Positions 8,340 through 16,835 of a stretch of DNA of 64,000 nt are shown here, in pieces. The notes under the pieces are model-generated. The model saw nothing but the letters and a program-made list of their open reading frames with translations, was not told where the DNA came from and searched no databases. Numbering within the stretch: the stretch's first letter is position 1; each line of letters starts with the position of its first letter. This stretch comes from Chloroflexota bacterium. GTDB taxonomy: Bacteria > Chloroflexota > Chloroflexia > Chloroheliales > Chloroheliaceae. The stretch spans positions 1 to 64,000 of the forward strand of contig JAQBPB010000049.1 in NCBI GenBank assembly GCA_028287745.1. The letters run 5' to 3'. The translations under genes and the position numbers were made by a program.

Positions 8340-9509
8340 TTGGGAAAGTACATAATTAACCGGCTACTGCTATTAATCCCGGTTTTCATTGGCATAACCC
8401 TTATAACTTTTCTTATAGCGCATAGCATTCCGGGCAGCCCGTTCACCAACGACCGCTTGCCTGAAAAAGCCCGTCTTGCTATCGAATCGGCATACGGCCT
8501 CGATAAGCCGCTCTATGAACAGTACTTTATCTATATCATTAACTTTTTCCGGGGCGACTGGGGACCATCTTTCGAGCGGCAGGGCAATCAAACTGTAACA
8601 GAAATCCTTTTCGGCTACGGTTCCAGGAGCGAGGAAGGCATTTCTTTCTGGCTTCAGTTAGGGCTGGCGGTGGCAGCCGGGATTATTATCACGCTGGGGC
8701 TTAGCTGGCTGCGCACTCGCACCCGCCGGATTGACCTGCTGAATACTTTCAAGCGCTGGTTTTTCCCGACCGTCCTGGCGGTAGTCACGCTATGGCTGCT
8801 TTTCCTCATTTTTACCCTTGATACCTCAACCGCCGGTGGCTTCCTTTTCTCACTGCGGCTGGGAATTATGGCCTTTATCTTCATGTTGATAGTGGGTATT
8901 CCCCTGGGAATTATTGCGGCCCTCAAGCAAAACACCTGGATTGATTACACCGTTACAACTATTGCCCTGATCGGGTTCTCCATACCAAGTTTTGTGCTTG
9001 GCTTGCTGGCCCTGATTGCGGTAGTGTTGATTAACTACGCCACTGGGAGCGATTTCTCCATCGCGCCCAGTTCGCCAACCACCCTGGACCTGGTTCTACC
9101 GGCTGCCTTACTTGGAGCGCGGGAAGCCAGCATTATCGCCCGGTTGACCCGCTCGAGCATGCTTGAGGTTATCCGTCAGGACTACATGCGCACCGCCCAG
9201 GCCAAAGGTCTGAACGACCGGGCCATCGCCATCCGGCACGGCTTGAAGAACGCCTTTATCCCTATCCTGACGGTGCTGGGCGACCGGCTGGCCGGACTGT
9301 TGACCGGGTCGGTCACGATTGAAGCTGTCTTTAATATTCCGGGTATCGGGCGCTATTTTGTTTCGGCTATCCTGGCCCACGACTACCCGATGATTATTGG
9401 GACTACGGTGCTTTACGCCTTAATGGTAGTGCTGATAAATCTGCTGGTAGATTTACTTTATGGATTCTTCGACCCGCGGGTCAGTTACACTAGCAGGAGG
9501 GCCGCCTGA
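8340..9509 (+). CDS. Peptide ABC transporter permease, OppB/DppB type, with extra membrane segment
   Basis: Inner-membrane permease, 389 residues against the usual 305-340. The start MGKYIINRLLLLIP matches OppB N-termini and fixes TTG 8340 as start, with AAAGG upstream. The extra length is an insert of about 75 residues between the first periplasmic loop and the core (roughly residues 105-175), carrying two additional hydrophobic helices joined by an Arg-rich loop (LRTRTRR). The core with the EAA-like loop (RTAQAKGLNDRAI) and the GxxxIE/FNIPGIGR region is intact. It overlaps the OppC gene by one base (TGATG). Substrate follows the upstream binding protein. Confidence 0.9.
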   Translation: MGKYIINRLLLLIPVFIGITLITFLIAHSIPGSPFTNDRLPEKARLAIESAYGLDKPLYEQYFIYIINFFRGDWGPSFERQGNQTVTEILFGYGSRSEEGISFWLQLGLAVAAGIIITLGLSWLRTRTRRIDLLNTFKRWFFPTVLAVVTLWLLFLIFTLDTSTAGGFLFSLRLGIMAFIFMLIVGIPLGIIAALKQNTWIDYTVTTIALIGFSIPSFVLGLLALIAVVLINYATGSDFSIAPSSPTTLDLVLPAALLGAREASIIARLTRSSMLEVIRQDYMRTAQAKGLNDRAIAIRHGLKNAFIPILTVLGDRLAGLLTGSVTIEAVFNIPGIGRYFVSAILAHDYPMIIGTTVLYALMVVLINLLVDLLYGFFDPRVSYTSRRAA

Positions 9510-10504
9510 TGGCTAAAGTCTCAAAAGAAAGAATATCCGGCCCCGGTTCCTCCAGAGGCGGTAACATTCTACCCTCTAAAGGTAAGAAACCGGCCGCCGA
9601 AACCTTTCCACGGGCCACTAATAGCCTCTGGCGTGACGCCTGGCGGCGATTACGGCGCAATAAACTGGCAATGCTCGGCTTACTGGCGGTAAGCGGGCTG
9701 GTCCTAATCGCGATTTTCGCGCCCTGGATTGCCCGCTACCAGCCTGACCAGCCTTTTTATGATAGTTCATCACCCAAACCTTATAACGAACAAAACTTCC
9801 AGCCGCCCTCGGCTGCCCATTGGATGGGAACTACCGGCCAGAATTACGACCTGTGGGCGCGCATTGTTTACGGCTCACGTATTTCGTTAAGTGTCGGGTT
9901 TGTGGTCCAGGCCATAGTGCTTTTCATTGGCGTTCCGCTGGGCCTGCTGGCCGGGTATTTCGGCGGCTGGATCGATAACCTGATTATGCGCCTGACCGAT
10001 ATTTTCAGGGCTTTCCCCTATCTCTTGCTGGCCCTGCTTTTTCTGTCGTCATTTGGCAGCAGTATCCTGTGGGTGTATGTGGCGATTGCCATCAGCACCT
10101 GGCCGCTGATGGCCCGGTTGGTCCGGGGCCAGATTCTGGGTTTGAAGAATAAGGAGTTTATTGAAGCGGCCCATGCCACCGGGGCTTCAACCTTTCGAAT
10201 TCTCTGGAAACATATCCTTCCCAACACGCTCGGCCCGATTATCGTGGCGGTCAGTTACGGCATACCGGAAGCGATTATTACCGAAGCTTTTCTCGGGTTT
10301 ATCGGCGTAAGCGGTGACCCGGCCGCACCAAGCTGGGGCCGGTTAATCAGCGAAGGGCGCGACGCTTTCCAGAGCAACCCGCCCACTATCCTGATATTCC
10401 CCTGTTTAATGGTAGTGATTACGGTTATGGCCCTTAACTTCCTGGGAGATGGCTTGCGGGACGCGCTCGACCCCCGGCAGGGCCAGGGCAGCGGGAAGAA
10501 ATAA
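9509..10504 (+). CDS. Peptide ABC transporter permease, OppC/DppC type
   Basis: Second permease of the peptide-type importer, 331 residues. The N-terminal 40 residues are polar and cytoplasmic, followed by helix 1 and the family-typical segment PSAAHWMGTTGQNYDLWARIVYG, and the EAA-type loop (EAAHATGAS) about 110 residues from the end. ATG 9509 overlaps the upstream stop and has AGGAGG at 9495-9500. A terminator-like hairpin follows at 10538. Together with OppB and the binding protein this makes an importer lacking its OppD/OppF ATPases locally. Confidence 0.92.
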   Translation: MAKVSKERISGPGSSRGGNILPSKGKKPAAETFPRATNSLWRDAWRRLRRNKLAMLGLLAVSGLVLIAIFAPWIARYQPDQPFYDSSSPKPYNEQNFQPPSAAHWMGTTGQNYDLWARIVYGSRISLSVGFVVQAIVLFIGVPLGLLAGYFGGWIDNLIMRLTDIFRAFPYLLLALLFLSSFGSSILWVYVAIAISTWPLMARLVRGQILGLKNKEFIEAAHATGASTFRILWKHILPNTLGPIIVAVSYGIPEAIITEAFLGFIGVSGDPAAPSWGRLISEGRDAFQSNPPTILIFPCLMVVITVMALNFLGDGLRDALDPRQGQGSGKK

Positions 10505-10537
10505 GCCGGGCAAGCCGGTATTTTGCAACCAGGCAAC

Positions 10538-10567
10538 AAGACCCTTTTCCTGCCAGGTAAGGGTCTT
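10538..10567 (+). terminator. Hairpin after the peptide ABC operon
   Basis: Arms AAGACCCTT (10538-10546) and AAGGGTCTT (10559-10567) with a 12-base loop. The following bases are only weakly T-rich, so it is a moderate terminator. Confidence 0.55.
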
Positions 10568-10739
10568 CAACTATTAAAGAATATTTAGTTGGCCTCCCGT
10601 CTGTCCTAAAGTTTCCGGCCGGATGGATACTTTACCGGGAACCTACCAGTAAGGAGATATTTGCCAAATGCTTCAAACGGCATTACTATCAAATTCTCTA
10701 AAAGCACAGCCTGGAAACTTATTTGGAAAGGAAGCAACA

Positions 10740-13043
10740 ATGACGGTTGGTTCGTTAGTAGGTGCAAGCGTCCGGAGAAAAGAAGACCCCCGCCTGGTGC
10801 AGGGCATGGCAACATATGTAGGCGATATAAGTTTGCCCGGCCTCTTGCATGCTCGCTTTGTACGCTCACCCTACGCGCATGCTCGCTTTGAAATTACGGG
10901 CCAGGGAAACCTGGGTACGGATGCCCACTTCTATAGCTGGAATGATTTTAAAGATTCAATGTCTTTTAAGCCCTTGCTTAAAGGTTTACCAAACCGCCCT
11001 TTTCTGGCGGATGGGGAAGTGCGGATGTCAGGCGAACCGGTCGGCCTGGTGGTGGCTTCCTCGCTTGAGCAGGTTTACGACCTGAGCGAGAAAATTGAAG
11101 TAAAGTACGAACCGCTTCCGGTAGCGATTGACCCGGAAGAAGCGGTCAAGCCGGGTGCACCTAAAGTCCATGCCCAGCTAGATTCTAACCTGGTGCGAGT
11201 TACTGAAGAAGGCGACCGGGCGGACGTAGAAGCCCGGATAAAAGCCAGCCCGGTAGTGGTGGAACAGCGCATTTACAACCAGCGGGTAGCGGCGGTGTCA
11301 CTGGAAGCCCGGGGCATCGTGGCCGACTACAACCGGGGAACCGGCCAGTTGACCATCTGGCTCTCGAACCAGGCTCCTCACCTTTCCCGCTCCGAATTCT
11401 CAAAAGTCTTAAAAATCCCCGAACACAAGATTAGAGTAATCGCGCCGGAAGTCGGCGGCGGGTTTGGCTCTAAGATTATGGTTTACCCCGAAGAACTTAT
11501 TATCGCGGCAGCGGCCGTTAAACTGGGCCGCCCGGTCAAATGGCTGGAAGGCCGTTCCGAAAGCATGGCCGCGACCTATCACGGCCGCTGCCAGATTGAT
11601 TACTTGCGGCTGGGCGCGACCGAAGACGGGATTATTCAGGCCCTTGACCTGCGCCTGGTGGCCGATATCGGGGCCTATGCCAGCGATGACGCCATCTTTA
11701 TCCCGACCCTGACGACCACTATGGCTTCCGGTTGCTATGCCATCCCGGCGATTTCCACCCGGATTGAATACGTCTTTACCAATACTACGCCTACTACGGC
11801 TTACCGGGGCGCGGGCCGCCCGGAAGCGGCTTATTTTGTGGAGCGGATTATTGATGAGCTGGCGGCTCGCCTGAATATGGACCCGGTCGAAATCCGGCTG
11901 CGTAATTTTATCAAGCCGGAGGCTTTCCCTTATAAATCCGCTACCGGGGCCCTTTATGATAGCGGTGAATACGCCAGTACGCTTCAAACCGCGCTTGACC
12001 TGTTGGATTACCCGGCCATGCGCCAGAAGCAAGCCCAGCACAAAGCGGAAGCGGGCGGCAAGTTACCGGCCCGGTTGCTTGGTATTGGCATCGGTTCCTA
12101 TGTCGAGCGCGGCGCGATGGGTTTTGAAAACGCGGTCGTGCGCATTAACCCGGACGGCAGTGTTTCGGTCTTTACCGGGGTTTCACCACACGGGCAGGGT
12201 AGCGAAACAACTATGGCCCAGATCGTAGCCGATACCTTTGGCATTGAAATGGACCGGATTGAAGTCAGCCACGGCGATACCAAAGATACCCCTTACGGGC
12301 AAGGCACCTACGGTAGCCGGAGCGCGGCCGTTGGCGGCTCGGCCGTAAAGATAACCGCTTTATCAGTCAAAGATAAAATCAAACTACTGGCCGCTCATAT
12401 GCTGGAAGCCGCCGAAGCCGATATTGAAATGGCGGAAGGCCAGGTCTTTGTTAAAGGGGTGCCTAACCGGTCGGTTAGCTTTGAAAAGGTGGTCAGGGCG
12501 GCTTATAACCCCGACAAACTGCCTCCCGGCATGGAAATTGGCCTGGAATCATCGCGCTTTTTCAATGCCCCGGACGTGGTATTTCCTTTTGGGTCACACG
12601 TCTGCGCCCTGGAGATTGATACCGAAACCCTGGATATTAAAATCTTGAATTATGTTTCGGTGGACGACTGCGGGACGGTCATTAACCCGATGATCGTGGA
12701 TGGACAGGTCCACGGCGGGATTGCCCAGGGTATTTCCCAGGCCCTCTACGAGCAGGTGGTCTATGACCAGACCGGCCAGATTTTAAGCGGCAGTTTGATG
12801 GATTACAGTTTTCCAAATACCCGCTTATTACCGAACATGCAACTGGGCCGGACTTTTACGCCCAGCCCGCGCAATCCTTTAGGTGCCAAGGGTATCGGTG
12901 AATCCGGGGCTACCGGTTCGCCTCCGGCGGTAGTCAATGCGGTGCTGGATGCCCTGCGGCCTTACGGCATCAGTAACCTGGATATGCCCCTGTGGCCGGA
13001 CCGGCTCTGGAAAATCTTAAACGATGCCACCGGTAAAGCATAG
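10740..13043 (+). CDS. CoxL-like molybdopterin subunit (form II), xanthine dehydrogenase family
   Basis: Large Mo-binding subunit of the CO dehydrogenase/xanthine dehydrogenase/aldehyde oxidase family, 767 residues from this start. The active-site loop AYRGAGR (residues 354-360) is the form II type, not the AYxCSFR of true aerobic CO dehydrogenase, so the substrate is probably an aldehyde, purine or other heterocycle. The catalytic Glu is visible as GIGESG (E721). ATG 10740 with AAAGGA 7 bases upstream gives a family-like N-terminus (VGASVRRKEDPRL); an in-frame ATG at 10668 with AAGGAG is a strong alternative adding 24 residues. No medium (FAD) or small (2Fe-2S) subunit gene is adjacent, which is unusual. 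Confidence 0.88.
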   Translation: MTVGSLVGASVRRKEDPRLVQGMATYVGDISLPGLLHARFVRSPYAHARFEITGQGNLGTDAHFYSWNDFKDSMSFKPLLKGLPNRPFLADGEVRMSGEPVGLVVASSLEQVYDLSEKIEVKYEPLPVAIDPEEAVKPGAPKVHAQLDSNLVRVTEEGDRADVEARIKASPVVVEQRIYNQRVAAVSLEARGIVADYNRGTGQLTIWLSNQAPHLSRSEFSKVLKIPEHKIRVIAPEVGGGFGSKIMVYPEELIIAAAAVKLGRPVKWLEGRSESMAATYHGRCQIDYLRLGATEDGIIQALDLRLVADIGAYASDDAIFIPTLTTTMASGCYAIPAISTRIEYVFTNTTPTTAYRGAGRPEAAYFVERIIDELAARLNMDPVEIRLRNFIKPEAFPYKSATGALYDSGEYASTLQTALDLLDYPAMRQKQAQHKAEAGGKLPARLLGIGIGSYVERGAMGFENAVVRINPDGSVSVFTGVSPHGQGSETTMAQIVADTFGIEMDRIEVSHGDTKDTPYGQGTYGSRSAAVGGSAVKITALSVKDKIKLLAAHMLEAAEADIEMAEGQVFVKGVPNRSVSFEKVVRAAYNPDKLPPGMEIGLESSRFFNAPDVVFPFGSHVCALEIDTETLDIKILNYVSVDDCGTVINPMIVDGQVHGGIAQGISQALYEQVVYDQTGQILSGSLMDYSFPNTRLLPNMQLGRTFTPSPRNPLGAKGIGESGATGSPPAVVNAVLDALRPYGISNLDMPLWPDRLWKILNDATGKA

Positions 13044-13057
13044 ATTTGGATTTCTGT

Positions 13058-13097
13058 AAAAAAGGAGTGTTTACAACGCCGTAAACACTCCTTTTTT
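13058..13097. terminator. Bidirectional terminator between CoxL-like and Hsp20 genes
   Basis: Perfect 17-bp arms at 13058-13074 and 13081-13097 around a 6-base loop, with A-run and T-run on opposite sides, so it can stop transcription from both converging genes. Confidence 0.9.
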
Positions 13098-13130
13098 ATT
13101 ACTCACGAACTATTACCGGATAAAATCCAT

Positions 13131-13679
13131 TCATTTGCTTTTGCCGCCACTGACCAGTTCACCTTCAATGTGTTGCGTTTTTGAAGAATGTACCGGGATG
13201 CGGCGGGTCTGGCTGCTCTGGGTCTTCGGCAGGCGCAGTTTTAACAGGCCGTCCTCGTAGTGCGCTTCAATTTTGTCGGCGTCAAAGGCGCTGGGCAACT
13301 GGATTTGCCGGTAGAATTGGCCTTCCGGTATTTCGCGCAACAGCGTCTGGATGGCCGGAGCTTTTTCCTCTTTACCTTTTCCGGTTTCGGCCTGGGTACC
13401 GCCCAGGGGCCAACCGTTGAAAGTATACTTGCCGCTCACCGTCAGCATATTTTCCTTGACGTTCAGGTCGAACTTATCCGGGTCAAGACCTGGCAGCAGG
13501 CCCATGACATAGAAACTGGTCGAGTCCTCATAGACGTTAAAGGCCGTCATTAATTTATTATTGTCCAGGTTACTGACCCAACCAGGGCTCAAGAAGCTAT
13601 TCTCAAACAAACTGCTGACTGCTTCAGGCAGGGAAATCATTTCATTGATCAGAGAAGGCCGGTTCATCAGGCTAGTCAT
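13131..13679 (-). CDS. Small heat shock protein, Hsp20/alpha-crystallin family
   Basis: ATP-independent holdase chaperone that binds unfolding proteins. 182 residues. The alpha-crystallin domain spans roughly residues 45-165: AFNVYEDSTSFYV start, the DLNVKENMLTVSGKY strand pair, and the closing GLLKLRLPK motif (the G-x-L signature). The C-terminal tail has IPV, an IxI/V-type oligomer contact. An upstream in-frame ATG at 13730 exists, but ATG 13679 has AAGGAGG 8 bases before it and is preferred. The inserted GGTQAETGKGKEEK loop at about 95-108 is longer than usual. A predicted promoter sits at 13829-13856. Confidence 0.92.
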   Translation of the reverse strand: MTSLMNRPSLINEMISLPEAVSSLFENSFLSPGWVSNLDNNKLMTAFNVYEDSTSFYVMGLLPGLDPDKFDLNVKENMLTVSGKYTFNGWPLGGTQAETGKGKEEKAPAIQTLLREIPEGQFYRQIQLPSAFDADKIEAHYEDGLLKLRLPKTQSSQTRRIPVHSSKTQHIEGELVSGGKSK

Positions 13680-13828
13680 AAAACATTCCTCCTTGTTTTG
13701 AAAAGCTGTTAAAATAATTACAACCTGCAAATTAGTTAGAATATCTTTGGTTGGCAGTTTTATAAGGATTACTATCGCGGTTGACTTCTATTTTCTCTCC
13801 GGACTGCTCAACCTTGACTTGCACCATA

Positions 13829-13856
13829 ATTTTATCCAAAAATAAAATAAGGTCAA
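13829..13856 (-). promoter_or_regulatory. Predicted sigma-70 promoter for hsp20
   Basis: On the minus strand, TTGACC (13851-13856) and TAAAAT (13829-13834) are separated by 16 bases. It would give a leader of about 140 bases. I see no CIRCE element (TTAGCACTC-N9-GAGTGCTAA). Confidence 0.55.
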
Positions 13857-13905
13857 TTAGAAAAATATAAGAGATGTGTTAGTTTTGAATTAATCTTGAG
13901 CAAGA

Positions 13906-13931
13906 AAAAAGCCCCCAAACGGGGGCTTTTT
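13906..13931 (-). terminator. Terminator of the drug-type ABC exporter operon
   Basis: Arms 13906-13916 and 13921-13931 (AAAAAGCCCCC / GGGGGCTTTTT) with a 4-base loop. On the minus strand it follows the ABC permease stop by 17 bases and ends in a T-run. It is nearly symmetrical and could also act on the other strand. Confidence 0.9.
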
Positions 13932-13947
13932 GTCCATCTGCAACCAG

Positions 13948-14772
13948 TTACTTGATGAGGCGGCGGCGCATCAGGTTGACCGCCAGCAGGTAAAATACCA
14001 CTGTCAGGGCCAGGATCCAGACCAGGTTAAGCAGCAACCCGGCGTGAATATCTCCCATATACAGGGAGCGTCCGGCTTCTACCGCCGGGTACAGCGGCGA
14101 AAGGTAGGCCACCCAGCGCACATTTTCGGGGAGTTGCGAAACCGGGAAAAAGACGCTGCTAAAAAGCTGCATCGGGATGACTCCCAGGGTGATGTAATAG
14201 TTAAACGAGGTGAAACTGGACACCAGGCTTGTCACTACCACGGCGATGCTTGCCAGTAAGAAGCCGGTCAATAAGGCCAGTGGTGGGACTAGCAGCACCC
14301 ACCAGGAAGGCGTTAGCTGGAGGACCGCCATTACGGCAATCACACAGGTGCCGTTGAAGGTCGCCCGGACCGCCGCGAAGAAGATTTCACCGGAAACTAC
14401 TTCCTCAATACTTACCGGGGTCGCGATAATGGCGTCAAAGACCTTTTCTTGCTGCATCCGGATGAATGTGCCGAACATGCACTCGAAAGACGCGGTAAAC
14501 AACACTGAACTGAAGATTAGCCCGGCTGCGATGAACTGGATATAGGATTGGCCGTTAACCTGTGTAATGTAGACCCCCAGCCCAAAGCCGAACGCAAACA
14601 GGGATAGCAGAGCTTCGACAATCGGCGGCCATAGCTCGGTTTTCCAGAGCTTTAGAAAAACGTCGCGGTTGCGTTGAAAGACCCGGTAGGTCCCCAGGGT
14701 AAAGGGATTGGGCAGGGATAACCCCTTCCTGGGAAGGGTCATGGCCGGTTGGGCCGAATAATTTTTGCTCAT
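13948..14772 (-). CDS. ABC-2 type exporter permease, DrrB/NodJ type
   Basis: Six-helix membrane half of an ABC exporter, 274 residues. The pattern FGTFIRMQQEKVFDAIIATPVS in the first cytoplasmic loop and the late FSSVFFPVSQLPE...LSPLYPAVE segment are typical of the NodJ/DrrB branch of ABC-2 permeases. The ATPase gene lies 37 bases upstream in the same direction. Drug, lipid or polysaccharide export are all possible. ATG 14772 is preceded by AAGGCAAGAATG with weak pairing. Confidence 0.88.
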   Translation of the reverse strand: MSKNYSAQPAMTLPRKGLSLPNPFTLGTYRVFQRNRDVFLKLWKTELWPPIVEALLSLFAFGFGLGVYITQVNGQSYIQFIAAGLIFSSVLFTASFECMFGTFIRMQQEKVFDAIIATPVSIEEVVSGEIFFAAVRATFNGTCVIAVMAVLQLTPSWWVLLVPPLALLTGFLLASIAVVVTSLVSSFTSFNYYITLGVIPMQLFSSVFFPVSQLPENVRWVAYLSPLYPAVEAGRSLYMGDIHAGLLLNLVWILALTVVFYLLAVNLMRRRLIK

Positions 14773-14809
14773 TCTTGCCTTTTATAATAAATTCTAAAAT
14801 AAGCCAGTA

Positions 14810-15784
14810 TTAAGATTCGGCCAGGCCCCGGCCGGTTAGTCGCAAAAAGACATCTTCCAGGCTGGCATGGCGCTGCAGCCGGTAATTACCTTCCGGTAGG
14901 GTCAGGTTGTGAAAAGCGTGGGTCTGCTGGCCGAAAAGGTAAAGCATATCTCCGGCTTCTTCGACCAAAATTGGCCGATTGGCGATCAAAGGCAGCAATT
15001 CCTGGCGTTCGGCTTCGGGCAGCCGCATCTCAATTACCTCATAACCGACCAGCCGCCGCACCAGGTCGCGCGGTTTGCCTTCCGCCATAATCCGGCCCTC
15101 ATTTATAATTACCAGCCGGTCGCAAAGCTGTGTGGCTTCTTCCATGTAGTGAGTGGTCAACAGGATAGTAACGCCCCGGTCGCGCAGGAGCCGCAACTGC
15201 TGCCAGACGACCTGGCGGGCCGCCGGATCCAGGCCGGTTGTCGGCTCGTCCAGGATGATTAACCTGGGCTGGTTAATCAGCGACCGGGCAATTACCAGCC
15301 TCCGCTTCATACCACCGGATATCTCGTCGGTCTTATTGTTTCTTTTGTCGGTCAACTGGAACAGTTCCAGCACTTCATCGGCACGGCGGGTGGCTTCTTT
15401 TTTATCAATATTGAAATAGCGGGCGTAAACTTGCAGGTTTTGCAGGACCGTCAGGTCTGTATCTAAATTGTTGTCCTGTGGCACGACCCCGATCTGGGAT
15501 TTAATCAGGCGAATATTTTCGGTCACGCTCTGGCCTAGCACTGTCAGGGAGCCGCCCGAAATTGGCGAGACACAGTTCAACATCCGAATTGTAGTGCTTT
15601 TCCCGGCCCCGTTCGGCCCGAGCAGTCCGAAACATTCTTGCTGGAAAACCTGGAAAGAGATTCCTTTGACCGCTTCGAAATTCTTATAGCTCTTACGGAG
15701 GTCTTTGGCTTCTACCACGATAGCCTGGTCAGGTGGGGCAGCCCTATTTAAATCAAGGCCAATTTGTGGATTTGAGGTTGTCAT
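14810..15784 (-). CDS. ABC exporter ATPase, DrrA/NodI type
   Basis: Nucleotide-binding partner of the following ABC-2 permease, 324 residues. Walker A GPNGAGKST at 56-64, ABC signature SGGMK at 156-160 (in ISGGMKRRL), Walker B LIILDE at 175-180, and the switch His in TTHYMEE. The C-terminal 90 residues form the accessory domain seen in DrrA-type exporters, ending in the SLEDVFLRLTGR motif typical of the group. Promoter predicted at 15839-15865, so this is the first gene of a two-gene operon ended by the terminator at 13906-13931. Substrate unknown. Confidence 0.92.
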   Translation of the reverse strand: MTTSNPQIGLDLNRAAPPDQAIVVEAKDLRKSYKNFEAVKGISFQVFQQECFGLLGPNGAGKSTTIRMLNCVSPISGGSLTVLGQSVTENIRLIKSQIGVVPQDNNLDTDLTVLQNLQVYARYFNIDKKEATRRADEVLELFQLTDKRNNKTDEISGGMKRRLVIARSLINQPRLIILDEPTTGLDPAARQVVWQQLRLLRDRGVTILLTTHYMEEATQLCDRLVIINEGRIMAEGKPRDLVRRLVGYEVIEMRLPEAERQELLPLIANRPILVEEAGDMLYLFGQQTHAFHNLTLPEGNYRLQRHASLEDVFLRLTGRGLAES

Positions 15785-15838
15785 ACAATCTTTCTTTAAA
15801 ACTGAGCAGAGTACTCAACAATACGCTTAGATGGACAT

Positions 15839-15865
15839 ACTATAGCACAGTTTTATATTTGTCAA
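15839..15865 (-). promoter_or_regulatory. Promoter of the drug-type ABC exporter operon
   Basis: Minus strand TTGACA (15860-15865), 15-base spacer, TATAGT (15839-15844), with TG one base upstream of the -10 (extended form). An 8-bp palindrome GAGTACTC lies just downstream at 15809-15816 and could be an operator (inference). Confidence 0.6.
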
Positions 15866-15877
15866 CAAATGGCGATT

Positions 15878-15904
15878 AAAAAACCCGGCTCATCGAGCGG
15901 GCTT
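15878..15904 (-). terminator. Possible terminator downstream of the WGR gene
   Basis: Minus-strand hairpin with bulged arms (15895-15904 pairs with 15881-15891) followed by T6. It is about 150 bases after the WGR gene and just upstream of the exporter promoter. Confidence 0.5.
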
Positions 15905-16054
15905 AATAGAAAAATCTGTTAAATTTTGGTTAAGAGCCACTTTACACAGGTGGACTCAGAAGAAATTTTTACCGGGCCAGGAGGGGTCTGCTGGAAATGA
16001 ACTTCAAAAACTGATGGTTGGCTGCAACTTTTTAGCTTTAATAAACCAGGCAGG

Positions 16055-16447
16055 CTAGGCCGCGTAGGAAAGGCGGTAGCCGCGCCGGAGGCTGAGTTCG
16101 ATCAGCCTGCGGATCCGGGCCAGGGCTGGCCGGGGATTATTGAAATGTTCGGTATAAAACTGCTGTCTATTGGAGCCGACTACACCCCACTGACGCTGGA
16201 CCGTGTAGTTATCCCACAGGGTTGGCTGGTACACTATATAGTAACAGCGCGCCGTTTTCTTTTCAGGGCAGTGCTTGGTAAAGACATAGACGGCATATCC
16301 TTCGGTCTGTTCGCCTTTTGGTAAGCAACTGAAATCTTCTTCGGAAGAAGAGTCGGAGGTCAGATTTACTGGTAGGTCATTATACGTAGCTTCGTCCCCA
16401 GCAAAAAGATCAAAGCTGCTCTGGAAAATTGGCCCCTGTTGGCTCAT
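16055..16447 (-). CDS. Stand-alone WGR-domain protein
   Basis: 130 residues. The C-terminal half (from about residue 60) reads as a WGR domain: YYIVYQPTLWDNYTVQRQWGVVGS, then an alpha-helical part ending RRGYRL, matching the W-G-x-[IV]-G-S pattern and the closing RGY. WGR domains occur in PARPs and, as short stand-alone proteins, in many bacteria; a nucleic-acid or protein-contact role is assumed but not established. ATG 16447 has TAGGAG 7 bases upstream; an in-frame ATG at 16465 lacks such a site. The N-terminal 55 residues are acidic and unrecognised. Alone in its transcription unit. Confidence 0.7.
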   Translation of the reverse strand: MSQQGPIFQSSFDLFAGDEATYNDLPVNLTSDSSSEEDFSCLPKGEQTEGYAVYVFTKHCPEKKTARCYYIVYQPTLWDNYTVQRQWGVVGSNRQQFYTEHFNNPRPALARIRRLIELSLRRGYRLSYAA

Positions 16448-16691
16448 TATAGCTCCTAGCGTCATAGAAGTTATGTTCTGAACAAACCAATTATACCACA
16501 GTTGTCAAGATATGGTAGTGCTATTCCTCGCTTCTACAACAGGGGGTATGCACTGGAACAAAAGTTTCAATATATGGGGTATAGGCGGATTTTAGATGTC
16601 AAGATAGCGGTAAATAAATAATACCGGGAATTTTTTGCCAACTTTAAGACAACCTTATTTGGCCTGGTTATCGAAAAGCCCTTAAAAATTA

Positions 16692-16712
16692 AAAACGCCG
16701 GTGAGGCGTTTT
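16692..16712 (-). terminator. Terminator downstream of the small membrane protein gene
   Basis: Arms AAAACGCC (16692-16699) and GGCGTTTT (16705-16712). On the minus strand the tail is T-rich (GGCGTTTTTAATTTTT), 124 bases after the stop of the gene at 16836. Confidence 0.75.
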
Positions 16713-16734
16713 AGCAGAAATCGGTATTCAGGGT

Positions 16735-16835
16735 TTTTGGCACACGCCGGAGTAACACCCGGCGCTGCATTGCGTGAGAGGGTGAGAGGCCCTTGACTAA
16801 TAAACGAATGGCTTACAGGATAGGTCTTGACCTAC
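16735..16835 (-). other. Hairpin-rich 3' region of the small membrane protein transcript
   Basis: Between the 61-residue gene and its terminator lie several dyads: CGCCGG with CCGGCG (16745-16750 and 16759-16764), AGGG with CCCT (near 16780-16794) and AGGTC-TT-GACCT (near 16823-16834). No open frame is convincing. It could be a structured 3' untranslated region or the source of a small RNA; I recognise no known family. The rest of the gene-free stretch 16448-16690 shows nothing clear beyond AT-rich promoter-like DNA. Confidence 0.35.

Noticed and set aside
10740..13043. True aerobic CO dehydrogenase (form I CoxL)
   Set aside because: The active-site loop is AYRGAGR, not the Cys-containing AYxCSFR, and no coxM or coxS is adjacent.
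13680..13860. CIRCE/HrcA site before hsp20
   Set aside because: The inverted repeat TTAGCACTC-N9-GAGTGCTAA is absent.
16735..16835. Known riboswitch
   Set aside because: None of the classes I can recall (T-box, SAM, cobalamin, c-di-GMP, glycine, purine) matches its conserved bases, and it follows a gene and does not precede one.
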